The notes under the pieces are model-generated. The model was given only the letters and a program-made list of their open reading frames with translations. It ran no database searches and was not told the origin of the DNA. A stretch of DNA of 64,000 nucleotides from Clarkia xantiana subsp. parviflora (lineage: Eukaryota > Streptophyta > Magnoliopsida > Myrtales > Onagraceae): assembly GCA_036873135.1 (NCBI GenBank), contig JAPTYO010000015.1, forward strand, positions 13,123,683 to 13,187,682, given 5' to 3'. Below, piece by piece: positions 1-10,920 of this stretch (position 1 is its first letter; each line of letters begins with the position of its first letter). Both the position numbers and the translations under genes were made by a program.

Positions 1-500
1 TGTATTTGGAGTTGTAAATAAACAGTAGTCCTAGATCAAAGTTCAAAAGTTAATTTTTTATTTTTTTATTTTTAAACTTTGACAAATTTGTATAAATTCT
101 ACCGCACTCCAAATTCGGATCCGTTTGCGGAATTGGACTTCCCTTATAACTAATAATTCGTACTAATTTTACTAAATGTTTCTAAAAAATTGAGATTTGG
201 TATGAACACTGCGTTTTAGGGGGGTCGAACACTGTTTGGTGCTGAAAACCCTAAATTTCGAATTTTTAAAATAAATTTGAAAATTTTACGTATAGTTAAG
301 TATATTAAAATTTAATAAATCTCGAGTTTCATTGCATTTGTAGTTGTAAATAAACGGTAGTCCTAGATCAAAGTTCAAACGTTAATTTTTTTTAAAACTT
401 TGACAAGCTCGTATAAATTCTACCGCACTTCAAATTCGGATCCATATGCGGAATTGGACTTCCCTAATAACTAATAATTCGTACTAATATTCTCAAAAAG
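1..500. repeat. Direct tandem repeat, about 332-bp period
   Basis: A block beginning at the window edge (1-166) recurs at 334-500 with the same ordered landmarks: a GTTGTAAATAAAC start, CCTAGATCAAAG, CCGCACT(C/T)CAAATTCGGATCC and AATTCGTACTAAT. The offset is about 332 bp, so at least one and a half units are visible and the array may continue to the left. No coding potential is seen. It may be the end of a larger repeat cut by the window boundary. Confidence 0.8.
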
Positions 501-539
501 TATTGAAAATTTTTACAGATTTTTAATATAATTTAATTA

Positions 540-1005
540 ACAAAATTTGTTTTTGTTAAATAAATTATAATTTCTACTTTATTTCAGTACAAACAAAAAT
601 TATCATATTTTTTTTCACATAATAGTTGTACTATATATATCATTTTTTTATTCACTACTATATACGTGAAAATCCTAATTTTCTGAATACAAAACAAATA
701 AACAAAAATTAATTTTTGTTACTTACATTATAATTTCTACATTATTTCATCACAATAAAAATGTCATCATATCCTATTATTTTTTTATTTCACATAATAG
801 CTGTAATATATACATCATTATAATCTATTTAGTTGGAAATCCTTATTTTCGAAATTTAAACAAAAATTATACAAAATTACGTTTTCTTAATTACATTATA
901 ATTTCTACATTAGTTCAGCACAAAAATAATTATCATAATCTCTTATTTTTATATTTTACATAATAGTTGTACTATACATATCATTATAATCAGAATACTT
1001 AGTAA
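540..1005. repeat. AT-rich tandem repeat, three copies of about 165 bp
   Basis: The landmark TTATAATTTCTAC recurs near 562, 727 and 894. Each time it is followed by a TTTCA(G/T)(C/T)ACAA segment and then CACATAATAG(T/C)TGTA. Copies are diverged and carry small indels. From 1005 to 1216 the sequence is AT-rich and shows nothing further. Confidence 0.7.
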
Positions 1006-1216
1006 AATAATAACAGTATGTTACCTTTCTTTCGATATACAACTTCAGATATGTCACCAAAATGACTTGGTATTCCTGAAAATTTTCCAAAAAACATATA
1101 TTGTAGCATTATAACAACATATATTATATTAACTATAAAAAGTCTAAATCTTATAAGCGTACATTACCTTACCTTAGTTTGAAACAAGAAGAAACAATAC
1201 AAAGGAAATATAAATT

Positions 1217-1510
1217 TTAAGATTGTAGAAGGGGGTTTCTTTTATAGAGGCTGGGGCACCAAAAAATCGGACCAGCTGCTGGTCCGGTTTTGACCGACAG
1301 CTGGTCAAAATGACCAGCTGGTCCTGCTGGTAATACCAGCGGGATGGGGAACCCAACAAAACGGGTTCCCTTCCCGCTGGTATTACCAACGGGATAGGGC
1401 CACGCGGGATGACAGATCATCCCGCGTGGCAGTCAGCGGGACAGGTCATGTTCCGCTGACATGTCATGTCCCATCCCGCTGGTAATAACAGCGGGACGGG
1501 CATTTTCATA
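1217..1510. other. GC-rich chain of consecutive perfect or near-perfect hairpins
   Basis: At least six adjacent inverted repeats sit in a GC-rich island inside AT-rich DNA. They are: 1268-1286 (9-bp arms); 1298-1307 with 1311-1320 (CAGCTGGTCA/TGACCAGCTG, 3-nt loop); 1328-1388 (about 26-bp arms with one indel around an 8-nt loop); 1399-1430 (14-bp arms, 4-nt loop); 1432-1460 (one mismatch); and 1475-1495 (CCCGCTG/CAGCGGG). The word CCGCTGGTAATA and its complement recur between hairpins. The open frames crossing it look accidental. It lies about 450 bp upstream of the GST start codon. It may be a foldback element or nested palindromic insertions. No TSD could be assigned. From 1511 to 1790 nothing is recognised. 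Confidence 0.75.
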
Positions 1511-1790
1511 AATGCCTACTTCGAAGGGACATTTTTCATATTCCAACTTGCAGGGGGTCGTTTCATAAATTTTCCTCTTTATTCCTTCTTGTAGATGTCT
1601 ACCACAATAGAATAGAGCGGAGCCAGTCACTTGATGATTCAACAACTATATATCTAATTTAGTCAGCACCATTATATTTCTTTAGATCTTATTACTAGTC
1701 TTCTATATATTATAAATATAAAGATTATATAGGTTAAGATAGTTGACCTTGCAGATTGGACAAAGAGAGGCGGCATATATTTATTTATTT

Positions 1791-1835
<45 letters not shown>
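1791..1835. repeat. (ATA)n microsatellite
   Basis: About 14 uninterrupted ATA/AAT triplets. They lie in the promoter-proximal region of the GST gene, about 50 bp upstream of its TATA box. Confidence 0.95.
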
Positions 1836-1885
1836 TAAGTGTGGAAACCTAACATAGCATTTCTTCCTCTCCAAGACAACTAGTC

Positions 1886-1893
1886 TATATAAT
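1886..1893 (+). promoter_or_regulatory. TATA box of the GST gene
   Basis: TATATAATA lies about 78 bp upstream of the chosen ATG at 1964. This would place a transcription start near 1915-1920 and give a short leader of about 45 nt containing GAGAGATAGATAGAGAGAAA. Position and sequence fit a plant TATA box. No other cis-element was assigned. Confidence 0.6.
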
Positions 1894-1963
1894 AACATCA
1901 CATGTTATAATAAATTAACTAAGACTAGTGAGAGATAGATAGAGAGAAATCTTGGTGCTAGTT

Positions 1964-3832
1964 ATGGCTACTGATGGTGAACAAGTGAAGGTATATGGGG
2001 CATTGGGAAGTCCCTACAGCCGCAGGGTAGAGATGGCTCTCAAACTGAAGGGCATACCCTACGAGTATATCCCAGAAGACTTGAACAACAAGAGCCAGGA
2101 CCTAATCAACTACAACCCTATCCACAAGAAGGTCCCTGTACTCGTCCACAATGGCAAGCCAATAGTTGAGTCAATGGTCATCATAGAGTACATTGACGAG
2201 ACATGGAAGTCAAATCCCATCTTGCCCCTCCATCCATATCACCGAGCTAAAGCTCGTTTCTGGGCCAAGTTCATTGATGAAAAGGTACATATACAATTAA
2301 ATCAGATTATGATACATCTTAATTACATTACAACCATTTTTTGGTGTTTGAATTTATTTCTAAAGTATTGCAATAAAAAAACAACATAAATTTTTTCTTC
2401 CTTATTCTAAACTTAAGGGCAGCCAATCGTGCATACTTTTCGAGCATGTTGATAAGTTTATTATCTTACACCTACCAAATACAAATACATACATGAAGTT
2501 TATCGTGTCATACTCGATTTTTTTCATGCATATTATCCACACTCGAGATCTTTCAAAAAAATATCAAAGTCTCATATCAACCATTATAGTTTATAGGTAC
2601 GTAGTATATTATATCAACCATTGCAAGTGTTACGTACCTTAGTTTAATTTCAATAATTTGTTTCGTTATTCGTACATGGAAAAATACCATATGTATGTCC
2701 TATGAGACTCATATATATCTTAAAGTGTTTATAACCAATTAATTAAGCCCAAGTCTTTTGAAATTTTTGTTAAGGCAAGGAGCTCATATGGCTCAATGGT
2801 GGATCCAGGTGCTCATATTGACCTAAGGACTCATCAAACCAAACAAAGTGTAAATATGAAGTCATATAGTACACTTGTAACACTTTTTCAACCACATCCA
2901 CATCTGACGAGATCAAGAAAATGATCAAGGTTAATCAATGCAATATTTACAAATACTTGAGGTACTAATTACAACAGAAATAAATAAAATAAACTAAAAT
3001 GGAATCACTAAAAAAAGCAAACCCCTATAGTTGAGTACCAATTATGTATTGATTTTTTTTTTTTCCAAATATCAAATAACCGTATTAAACAAAGATCTAT
3101 TCAAAAAAATTAGTGAAAATGAGTCATACTACACACTGTTATACTGTGATTAATCATATAATATATTTGAGGAACCATTTTTTTTCCATTTGAAAATAGA
3201 CGTGAAACTTTTCAAACAACATACAATATCATATATTTCAAACATAAATACATTACTATGTCATTTGCTCTTCTCTGGACTTGACTGTACAGAGACTGAG
3301 CTATTAAGGTTGAGGGGGGCAATTGACCCAATTAACTTTTGATTATGTGTAATTTGACCTTAAAAGTTGTAATTTTTTTCTCAATTTGACCCTTTAAAAT
3401 ATTACATTAATTGTTTGTTTCTACTTAAATTATTGTCATCTGAATAAAATTTCTGACTTCTTCCTGCTTTAGTGTTCACTACCTTTGTGGATGCTATGTT
3501 GGACTAGTGGAGAGAAGAGAGACAAGGCCGTGGAGGAATCACACCAAACCCTAGAAACCTTAGAAGAGCTCCTCAAGGACAGGAAGTTCTTTGGAGGAGA
3601 CAACCTCGGTTTTGCGGATATAGCCGCAAACTTCATCGCTCATTGGGCCGCCATCCTTCAAGAAGCCGCCGGTGTGGAGATGATCATCACAGAGAAAAAG
3701 TATCCCAATTTGTGCAAATGGATAGTTGACTATAACAAGTGCCCTATTGCTTTGGAGACCCTACCATCAAAGGAAGGGCTCCTTAACCATTTCAAGGGCA
3801 TTGCTGAAGGTCTTAAGGCTTCCTACCGTTAG
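1964..3832 (+). CDS. Tau-class glutathione S-transferase (two exons)
   Basis: This is a cytosolic enzyme that conjugates glutathione to electrophiles and xenobiotics; tau GSTs are plant-specific and stress-inducible. Exon 1 is 1964-2284 (107 codons). The intron is 2285-3472 (GT...AG, phase 0, 1188 bp). Exon 2 is 3473-3832 including the stop, giving 226 residues, a normal tau length. The N-terminal thioredoxin-like domain (about 8-85) has the catalytic serine Ser16 in SPYSRR, the cis-proline motif VPV (57-59) and the glutathione-binding pair Glu69-Ser70 in IVES, followed by EYIDETW. The C-terminal helical domain has [13 protein letters not shown] (145-157). The single intron after KFIDEK is the position usual for tau GSTs. 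The ATG at 1964 starts [12 protein letters not shown] and follows a TATA box at 1886. No frameshift or stop is seen, so it looks functional and is the only intact host gene here. Confidence 0.95.
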
Positions 3833-4967
3833 TTCTGCTAAGCTAAGGGTAGGTATCATCAAGATGAAGTTATATATGTAGTTGTAATATTTGATACGTA
3901 TTTCTCTTACGATTATTTGATGAATAAGGCTGATATGTACGGCCTCCGATCGGTGTTGCCTACTGATACGGTTGGTGTGTTAGTTATATACATAATATTG
4001 TGTTAATTTCCATTGTGCTAGTTGTGCATGAAAATTTGATGAATTATTATGAATATATCTGAATAATTAACCTATAGAACTGATTAGCTGCTTTGAAACT
4101 AAACATTCTTGTGAATTTTAATAGCATCAAAATACAACCAAAATTTGGAACAACAAAACAAAAAACTCAAAAACAATGTGGGTTGTCCAATTGCATTAGA
4201 GATGACCTAAGTTAATTGTCTAAGACAAGTTTTACTGATTATGACATTACTTCAACTGCAAGTTAAGTGCCCCACTACAAATAACTTCTCATAATCTTAA
4301 GATGAGCTTGACACATCCTTAACCATAATTAAACTGAAATAAATTAAATATAAACCCAAACATTAACCAAGTTTAACTTAACCAATAAGCTAACTAACTC
4401 GACAACTTGCAACCTAAGTAAACTAACTTCATTTCAACTTCAATCCAGCTGCTTTTCTTCTACTTCAGCTCACTTAAATCCAGCTGATCCCCCCTCCAAT
4501 CAAACATCTTCTTCTTGTAAGGATGTAAGTAAAACTTTCCTACAAACAAAACATTCAATGTCTTACAATTATCATTAAAAATATGTTAATTTACTCTATT
4601 AATTTATTTACAAAAATAATATTCAAGTTCCAAGTTTAGATCGACTATTGAAATAATAATGTACAACTTTAAAACATTTTTACTTTTTAAGACATGTTAA
4701 TTAGGCGGCACTTATATTTTTTTATCAAAAATAATTAGCCCGCCTAAATTAGGGTGCAAAATTCTTCTAAAAAACTTGTAGTAAATCACTTAAGTTTCAT
4801 CTCTTAACTCCAAATTGCATGGATGTCCGACTCAAATCATGTGTACAAATATTTTATTACAATAACAATATTTTTTTCTGAAAAAGAAAAGAAGAAAACT
4901 TTGTTTATGATGCTCTCTCTCCAGTCCCACCTGTTTATTATTTTATTTATCTCGGTGCTGTCTGGTT
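3833..4967. other. GST 3' flank and AT-rich intergenic DNA
   Basis: The GST 3' UTR probably ends within the first 100-200 bp; a GATGAATAAGG sequence near 3920 could serve as a weak polyadenylation signal. The rest is AT-rich with no recognisable gene, repeat or transposon ends. Confidence 0.5.
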
Positions 4968-5196
4968 ATTGGGCCCCTTATTTGCTATTGATTTGTACTA
5001 CTAATGGGTTACAATATTATTGGGCCCCTTGTATGCCATTGCTTTTGTACTACAAATGGCTAATGGGTTACTACATTATGCCGAATGGATTACTATTCAT
5101 TTGTTGTACTCCAAATGGCTAATGGCCGGGTGGGTAACAGATTATTGCGCCCCTCGTTTGCTATTGATTCGCCCTACAAATGGCTAATGGATTACC
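4968..5196. repeat. Degenerate minisatellite, about four units of 50-65 bp
   Basis: The units contain ATTGGGCCCCTT or ATTGCGCCCCTC, then TTTG(C)TATTGATT, then a TACAAATGGCTAATGG(G)TTAC block. Starts are near 4968, 5020, 5079 and 5144. The third unit has lost the GGGCCCC part. An apparent open frame overlapping part of it (4823-5122) is low-complexity and not supported as a gene. Confidence 0.7.
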
Positions 5197-6499
5197 ACTT
5201 AACTTTTTTTTCTCTTTGGTAAATGATTTTTAAAATGAATAATAAAAAAAATGGCCAAGACCAAGAGGTTAGTGTTACTATTTATTCCATTGAAGTGTTC
5301 AATGGATGACCATCAGCACTGGTGGTCTGGTGATTAATTACGTTTATTCTTACGTGGTTTGACTTCGAAATTTTATATTTTAAAACTTTCGGAAAGTCAC
5401 ATCGCAATGACCAGATTAAAATATCATGTCTCGCTAGCCTTCATATCGCGTCAAGAAAATTGGACTTTACAAGTCGACATCTTATCTAAAATATTAGATA
5501 ATAGAAATAACTACATAAAAAAAATCCATTTTATAAAATAATAGCTTGGACTTCCTTAGTGTAGTAGAAGATGATCAGGATTTAATTTTCCATTTTTTTA
5601 AGTAAAATGATGCAACTTTAATTTTCCATTTTTTAAAAAGTCTTACATTAAATCTTGCCAAAATAGAATCATTTTGATGGTTATATGATAGAGCATTGTT
5701 ATTTGAATCAATATTATTATTATTATTATTATTTATGTTTTTTTTTTTAATTATCTTCAATAATATTTTTTGCCAATTTTTTTTAATAAGAGACAATGTA
5801 AAGATAGGATTCTTTTTATGTCATATATATATATATACTAGTTGTTGCAGTTGTTAACTTTTTGTTTTACTTTATTTTTGCAGTAAACTCCTTATGTACG
5901 AAAATAATTACACGTGTGGTAGAAATTAAAAAATACAAGTTGAAAGGTTGAGACTAATACTAAAAGATTAGATGGTAATAGAAGTCTAAAGGTTTTTTTT
6001 TTTTTTTTTTAAACCAATGAACAAAAGATCCAACATAAGGAAAATGAACTTAGTTTTAATATATATTCCTCGATAGCTTGACATCATGGTGACGAAGCTC
6101 CCAAAGACACGGGCCGCATCGGTTGCCTTTGTACCCAAACTGTGTAAATAAACGTAGAACCCGACTAAATTTTTTATGCTTCACACAATGTCTTCCGAAT
6201 TCAAATCTGTGTTAGGACAATATAAATAAAATTAGGCACACAAGAAAAATAATTACGTTAAGAATCAAATAGTGAGGTCGACATGAGCGTTATCTTTTAA
6301 TTTCTATACAATTTACCATAAGGCTCAAAATGCAACAACAGTGGCTGTAACTGCCCCTCGATTTATTTTTTGTTGATGTAGTTGACATCCCCAAATTAAG
6401 GTCAAGGTTGTGACCGCTACTTGGATAGTTAAGTTATATTTGTAAGCAAGTATGTAACTAAATAGATTGTCTCATTGAATACTAATTGGAAAAACATAG
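5197..6499. other. AT-rich intergenic DNA
   Basis: No gene is recognised. It contains an (ATT)n run near 5711-5732, a poly-T run near 5993-6011, a short (TA)n near 5824-5836 and scattered A/T homopolymers. Short open frames here have no recognisable protein features. Confidence 0.5.
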
Positions 6500-7245
6500 T
6501 AACTTCAATGAAGGCTCCAGAACATATATCTCCCTCGTAAGTACTTGCTTGAAAGTTGGTTACTGCTTTGCATTTGATAGCTGCCTTATCATAAGCCCTG
6601 ATATCGATACAAATAGAAAATGTGTTGGACGAGAAACACCATGTGATGATTATGATCATTGCAAATACAATTAATCCACTATATTGTACAAGGTGTGTAA
6701 TTCATGGTTATTAAGGACCTTGCAACTTCTGTTCGTTCTCGAGAGCTCAAGATATATATACCTGCACCGAATCATAAGTTTCTCCTTTGATCTAGACATC
6801 TTATATTTTGTCTCCTCCTTTCAATGGTTTAACCAGAAATAACCCATATTGCACTAGGATATATATATACCTTCTAATGTTGCTACTACAGTAACAAATT
6901 GGCAGAAGGCAATAGAAAAAAGTTCGCACTTATTGCCGAGGAACTGCCCCATTCTTACTTCCCAACGACCACACTTGTGCAATGTGACCCTAGAAATACT
7001 CCCCCTAGAAAACCCCGTGCTATGTCGTCAGAGGATTTATAAAAAATATTTCTTGTTCAAATATTTCATCCTCCATGCCAACACAACAAATAGTGAGATA
7101 GAGAAACATCGTTTTGGATTGTCACAATCAGAGAATAACAATAAAAAATGGACTTACCTGATTTAGATCGTCATCATAGTTAGTTAGGTTAAAGTTAATA
7201 TCCTCTTGAACTCCCCTAAACTTGATAGCAGCTCGATCATAAACT
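6500..7245 (-). pseudogene. APETALA2-like (euAP2) transcription factor pseudogene, three exons
   Basis: EuAP2 proteins are nuclear DNA-binding regulators with two AP2 domains. Three minus-strand blocks match the domain region in the correct order. Exon 7245-7158 (88 nt, AG acceptor, GTAAGT donor) encodes [12 protein letters not shown]...DINFN, the end of AP2 domain 1. Exon 7069-6929 encodes the linker and start of domain 2, with STGFSRGS and [18 protein letters not shown] block from 6597 encodes AYDKAAIKC..AVTNF..STYEG, the end of domain 2. The middle exon carries in-frame stops (TAA, and TGA in place of Arg), has lost about two codons and lacks the YRG residues; the last block has lost the usual NGRE stretch. 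The exon encoding YIYLGLFDSE and all N-terminal exons were not found. I infer a dead, partly deleted gene copy. Subfamily (AP2 or TOE type) cannot be fixed. Confidence 0.85.
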
Positions 7246-8094
7246 CTATGGTCAAGGACGACCTCAATGATTCGCAACATACTTAAACTGCTACCTGCAA
7301 CGTATTAAATTCCTACTCCAATATATATTTTAGGAAATTTTCTACATAAAATGTAAGATTCCAACTCCATATATAATTAATGGGCAACCCCAATTAAGAA
7401 AACAATACTTCAGAGCAGCCCACGAATTGTAAGATCCACAAATTCAATTGATGAAAGATGAATCAAGTAGCCAGGACCAAAAGCAAACACGGGAGAGAAC
7501 AGTAGCAGTTCAGCCAACTTGTTGTGTAACTGATTGTAATCTACAATGCTTTGAATCAACAATGGTGGGAATCATACGTAGAATCCACATCAGTGAGAAC
7601 ATATTTTACTTAACACATACATATTTTTGTTGCAATAATTCAGCTAAGACAATTGAACGGTTAAACAATTTTGGCATAGAAAATAGTGGAGCAAGCATGC
7701 TCCACTATAATCTAGTATTTACGAACAAATGAAAACCCGAATTCGTAAAACAGAGATCACAAAATTCAAGGAACAGATTTTAGAAGAAATCTTCTCCTTA
7801 AGTATAATCGTCAAGGAAAACCATGCCACCTGGGGACAATGGGCTATGACATAATTAGTCTTATCTTATAACCAAGACCAGAAATTAAACTGTATCAGTG
7901 AAATAAGTTGCTGAAATTATCATTGTCCAATTATACATGGTCAGTTGGACTAAAATTACAGCTACAAGTCCCTATCAAACAACAATGAATTTCGTTTCTT
8001 TATTCACTAAAATATCAACATCAGCATCCTAAAGCTCAAATATTAGAATAAATTCACATCCTAAAAACGTGAATACAGTGGAATATGAGAGAGA
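7246..8094. other. Sequence between the AP2 and XCT pseudogenes
   Basis: No further exon of either pseudogene was recognised on the minus strand, and no transposon terminus was seen. It is moderately AT-rich. Open frames on the plus strand here show no known features. Confidence 0.4.
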
Positions 8095-8962
8095 AAGTGA
8101 AAGAAAGAATAGAACGTGTCGGGAGAAAAGTTAGTCTCTACTGTGATAACTTTGCCAAATGCCTCTTTGGTTCATCAGATTCTACATGAACATGTATCAA
8201 GCATTGAGTAAGCTCCTAAATATAACATTAAGTTGCTTGGATAATATCTAATCATCAGAATGAAATATGACCATCTTAAAATCAATGACACATAATAAAA
8301 GGTTCAGTTGGGAATTCAAAAGTCCAAACACATAATAACAGAAGATAAGTAATGTTAATTATTGTGATACACATGACCTCAAAATATTTATTTAATAGAC
8401 TCTTTATATGAATGAAAAATATAGGCTAAGATGACAAATTCAGACATATATTATGAACTTCATTCCACATCATAAAGTAATTATGAATTCTATCTCATGA
8501 ATCTAACACAAACTCTCAACTCCAGCGTGATTTAAGTTCGGAACATATAACATTTTTTTTTCCTATCAGGAGTTGAGTAATTCCTTAGAGTTACAGACAT
8601 ATTGCTTCATAATTATATATACTAAAAAAATCTAGCAAAAGACCAAAATAAGACAATTATAAATTCTCACTATTTTATTTTCTTATTCTTCACTTCCATC
8701 ATCAATATCCTTGGCAAAAGACAACCGTGGAGTCCCATTTATCTTCATTTTCTTTTGCTTTTGCAACTGAAGCCCCTTCTCCATGGAATTACAAAAGACA
8801 AATCGAGCATCTTTAAAAGTTAGCATTACAAAATAAAGTGGACAAAATATGACTTCACAGTTCACACAAATAACAGTGAGATAAAATCTGCACTCTTGCT
8901 ATAGCTTCAGAAGCTTGTCTTTAATCTTCCTTTTCAAATTTAGTCCTTATACTGATGACCCG
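8095..8962 (-). pseudogene. XCT: XAP5 CIRCADIAN TIMEKEEPER (XCT/FAM50) family pseudogene
   Basis: XCT is a nuclear XAP5/FAM50-family protein linked to RNA processing and clock timing. Three minus-strand fragments resemble its N-terminal half in order. From 8962, after a TTTTGCAG acceptor, RV.SIRTKFEKE is followed in a shifted frame by KDKLLKL and a stop where Gln is expected. At 8790-8684 LQLQKQKKMKINGTPRLSFA is followed by KDIDDGSEE. At about 8150-8095 GKVITVETNFSPD resembles the segment before the conserved C-terminal XAP5 domain. The frameshift, the internal stop and the absence of the C-terminal domain exons show it is dead. It lies on the same strand as, and upstream of, the AP2 pseudogene, so the two may have been brought together by a capturing transposon or may be independent insertions. 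Family assignment rests on remembered motif similarity. Confidence 0.7.
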
Positions 8963-9152
8963 CTGCAAAAGAAATATCAGCAAATGAGAAATTGGTCAAA
9001 GAAGTTGGATTGCTCGACCTTACACCTCAAATGCCTTTCAGTGCATAACAAAAGTAATAAGTTGGATTTTTTACTAGTGAATAAAGTCAAAATTCGTATT
9101 TATTTTATAGATATCAATGGAAGAAGAAATGGCATGAAATTTATTCACTCAC

Positions 9153-9302
9153 CAATTAGGGCCAATGAGACTTCGGAGCGAAACGGGATAGAGAGCGGCG
9201 GATGGTTGGGAGCGGCGGAGGGTTGGGAGCGACGAATTGGTAGGGAACGGTTGTGGTCTGCGATTTGGGAACAACCAGTGACGAATCCGGGACCCATGGG
9301 TT
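9153..9302 (-). other. Exon-like GC-rich block with a GTGAGT donor
   Basis: On the minus strand a GC-rich stretch ends in CTAATTG|GTGAGT, a strong splice donor, and contains a local duplication of CGCTCCCAACC(C/A)TCCGCCG. It resembles a 5' leader or first exon and lies just upstream of the XCT remnant on the same strand. An in-frame ATG at about 9298 opens a frame through the donor, but the product is not recognised. It could be the first exon of the same dead gene or unrelated. Confidence 0.4.
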
Positions 9303-10093
9303 AGTGGGTGCACAATAATTTTTCTATAGTTAAAAATCTGTACGATCAAATATAATTTCGGGTCGAACTAACAAAAAAAAACCGTAATAAAATTGTTAAA
9401 GTACAACTATATATATAGTCATAATGAATAAAAAAATTCAAACATTTATAATATCCAATACAAACATAAAGAACATAACAAAATTTTCAATTGTTCCTGA
9501 CCAAACAAAGAAATAAAAATTAATTAGAATGAGATAAATAAAAATTAATAATATTTTTTTTTTAAAAAAATACTTGCAAAAGAGTAAAAGAAAAAAAGAG
9601 ACATAAAAGAAAAATAATAGTTTTAAGAGAAGAAGAAATGAAAATTAATAAAGATTAAAAAAAACTTAGATCAAAACCTAGTATAATAATATTGAGAAAA
9701 ACAAATACTAAATACGGTAAAAAAAAATATTAAACATTGGTGATATGTTTTAATTCTAGTTTAAAACTGAAAAGATGACATAAGATGAAAGAGACTATAC
9801 AAATTAAGAAATTTAAAAAAAAAACGTAGATTAAAAGCAAGTATAATGTCATTGGGAAAAACAAATATAAAACACATTAGAAAAAAAATATTAAAAAGTA
9901 AATATATTTTTTAATTCTAGTTTATAACTAAAGGAAAATGTGTGAAGGGTGAGACTTGAACCAAGGATGGAGTAATTAAAAAGGAATTCTCTTGTTTATA
10001 AAAAGAAATGAATTCTCTTTGGAAGTCTAATTAATCTAGGATTCCTCCTAAAAACCTTAACCCGAACAAATAGTCAAGAAAACCCAAAATATG
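9303..10093. other. AT-rich intergenic DNA
   Basis: Very AT-rich, with many A-runs. Similar words recur at about 9655-9780 and 9810-9935 (an A-rich stretch, then ATATT/GGGAAAAACAAATA, then TTTTAATTCTAGTTTA.AACT). This suggests a diverged tandem duplication of about 155-160 bp. No gene is seen. Confidence 0.45.
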
Positions 10094-10518
10094 TGATGTG
10101 GGAGATCTTGAAGTGTCGGATTTTGGCGTGCGAGTACTGTATTTCATGCAGAAATGACGATATGAGCAAGACCCATAGTAATTATGGGTTTGACATTTTT
10201 CGGCCAAATTCCTTCGTTTAGGAGGTCGAAATTGCAGTTTTATTTTTCTGTCAGTTTTTTTTTGTAATTTGTCGGTTTTGTTAGAGTCTGTTTGAATATT
10301 TCGGATTTTTACCTATTTTCATTATTTAAGATATGCCTAGCCTTCTTTACATTCATTTTATTGATATATATAAAAAAAAACTGAGGTCTTCCTCTACCAT
10401 GCGTCAAATTCTCGGCATCCTTCTGAATCAACGAGTTCTTGCGCCTCTATCCATCAAATTCTAGGCATTCCCTTTCGAATCAACGAGTTTTTGATCCATC
10501 TATCCCCATCACGCTGCA
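10094..10518 (+). repeat. 5' LTR of the TRIM
   Basis: 425 bp, TG...CA ends, matched by the copy at 10918-11355. Shared landmarks include GATCTTGAAGTGTC, TTGTTAGAGTCTGTTTG, and ATTCTCGGCAT followed by AATCAACGAGTTCTTGCG. Confidence 0.9.
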
Positions 10519-10524
10519 TCGGAT

Positions 10525-10536
10525 TGGTATCAGAGC
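10525..10536 (+). other. Primer-binding site (tRNA-iMet) of the TRIM
   Basis: TGGTATCAGAGC begins seven bases after the 5' LTR end and is the standard plant initiator-Met tRNA primer site. Confidence 0.9.
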
Positions 10537-10551
10537 CGAAAATCCTGTACA

Positions 10552-10920
10552 ATGCCGTTCCTTGATTGGTTAGCACCAGTTCGTACCAGGACTACGACTG
10601 TTCTTAATAATCCAATTTATGATGAGTACGATGATGACATCAAAGCGATGATTGATCATCACTCCACCTTCCATGATCCTGGATTCATCCTTTCACCGAC
10701 CGCCAGGAGCGACTTCGAAGGCCTCTTGACCTTCGATTTCGGGTACAAGGCACAAGACAAATCGACCCTGATGTCGGCACCCAAACCACCATCGAACAAC
10801 GCTTCACGTGAAAATTTTATGATGTTTTCGCTGAGTGTGTTCTTCTTCCTGCTGCCTATTACTGGCCTTCGTTGCGCAAGATTCTTCGAGGGCGAATCTT
10901 CTCTTCCCCGGAGAGAATGA
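10552..10920 (+). CDS. ORF filling the TRIM internal domain, unknown product
   Basis: The 122-codon frame starts MPFLDWLAPVRT at 10552, only 15 nt after the primer site, and runs uninterrupted across the whole internal region. Its TGA stop is the first three bases of the 3' LTR. The N-terminal two thirds are hydrophilic and acidic (NPIYDEYDDDIKAMIDHH); a short hydrophobic run (MMFSLSVFFFLLP) follows. No zinc knuckle, protease or recognised Gag motif is present. It may be a Gag remnant, a captured gene fragment or a chance frame. I do not assign a function. Confidence 0.35.
   Translation: MPFLDWLAPVRTRTTTVLNNPIYDEYDDDIKAMIDHHSTFHDPGFILSPTARSDFEGLLTFDFGYKAQDKSTLMSAPKPPSNNASRENFMMFSLSVFFFLLPITGLRCARFFEGESSLPRRE

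Noticed and set aside
1174..1645. Minus-strand open frames over the hairpin chain
   Set aside because: They follow the palindromic composition and show no protein features.
6060..9310. Helitron or Pack-MULE ends around the AP2/XCT remnants
   Set aside because: No convincing TC/CTRR with terminal hairpin and no inverted repeats with 9-bp duplications were seen. The capture idea is kept only as a hypothesis.
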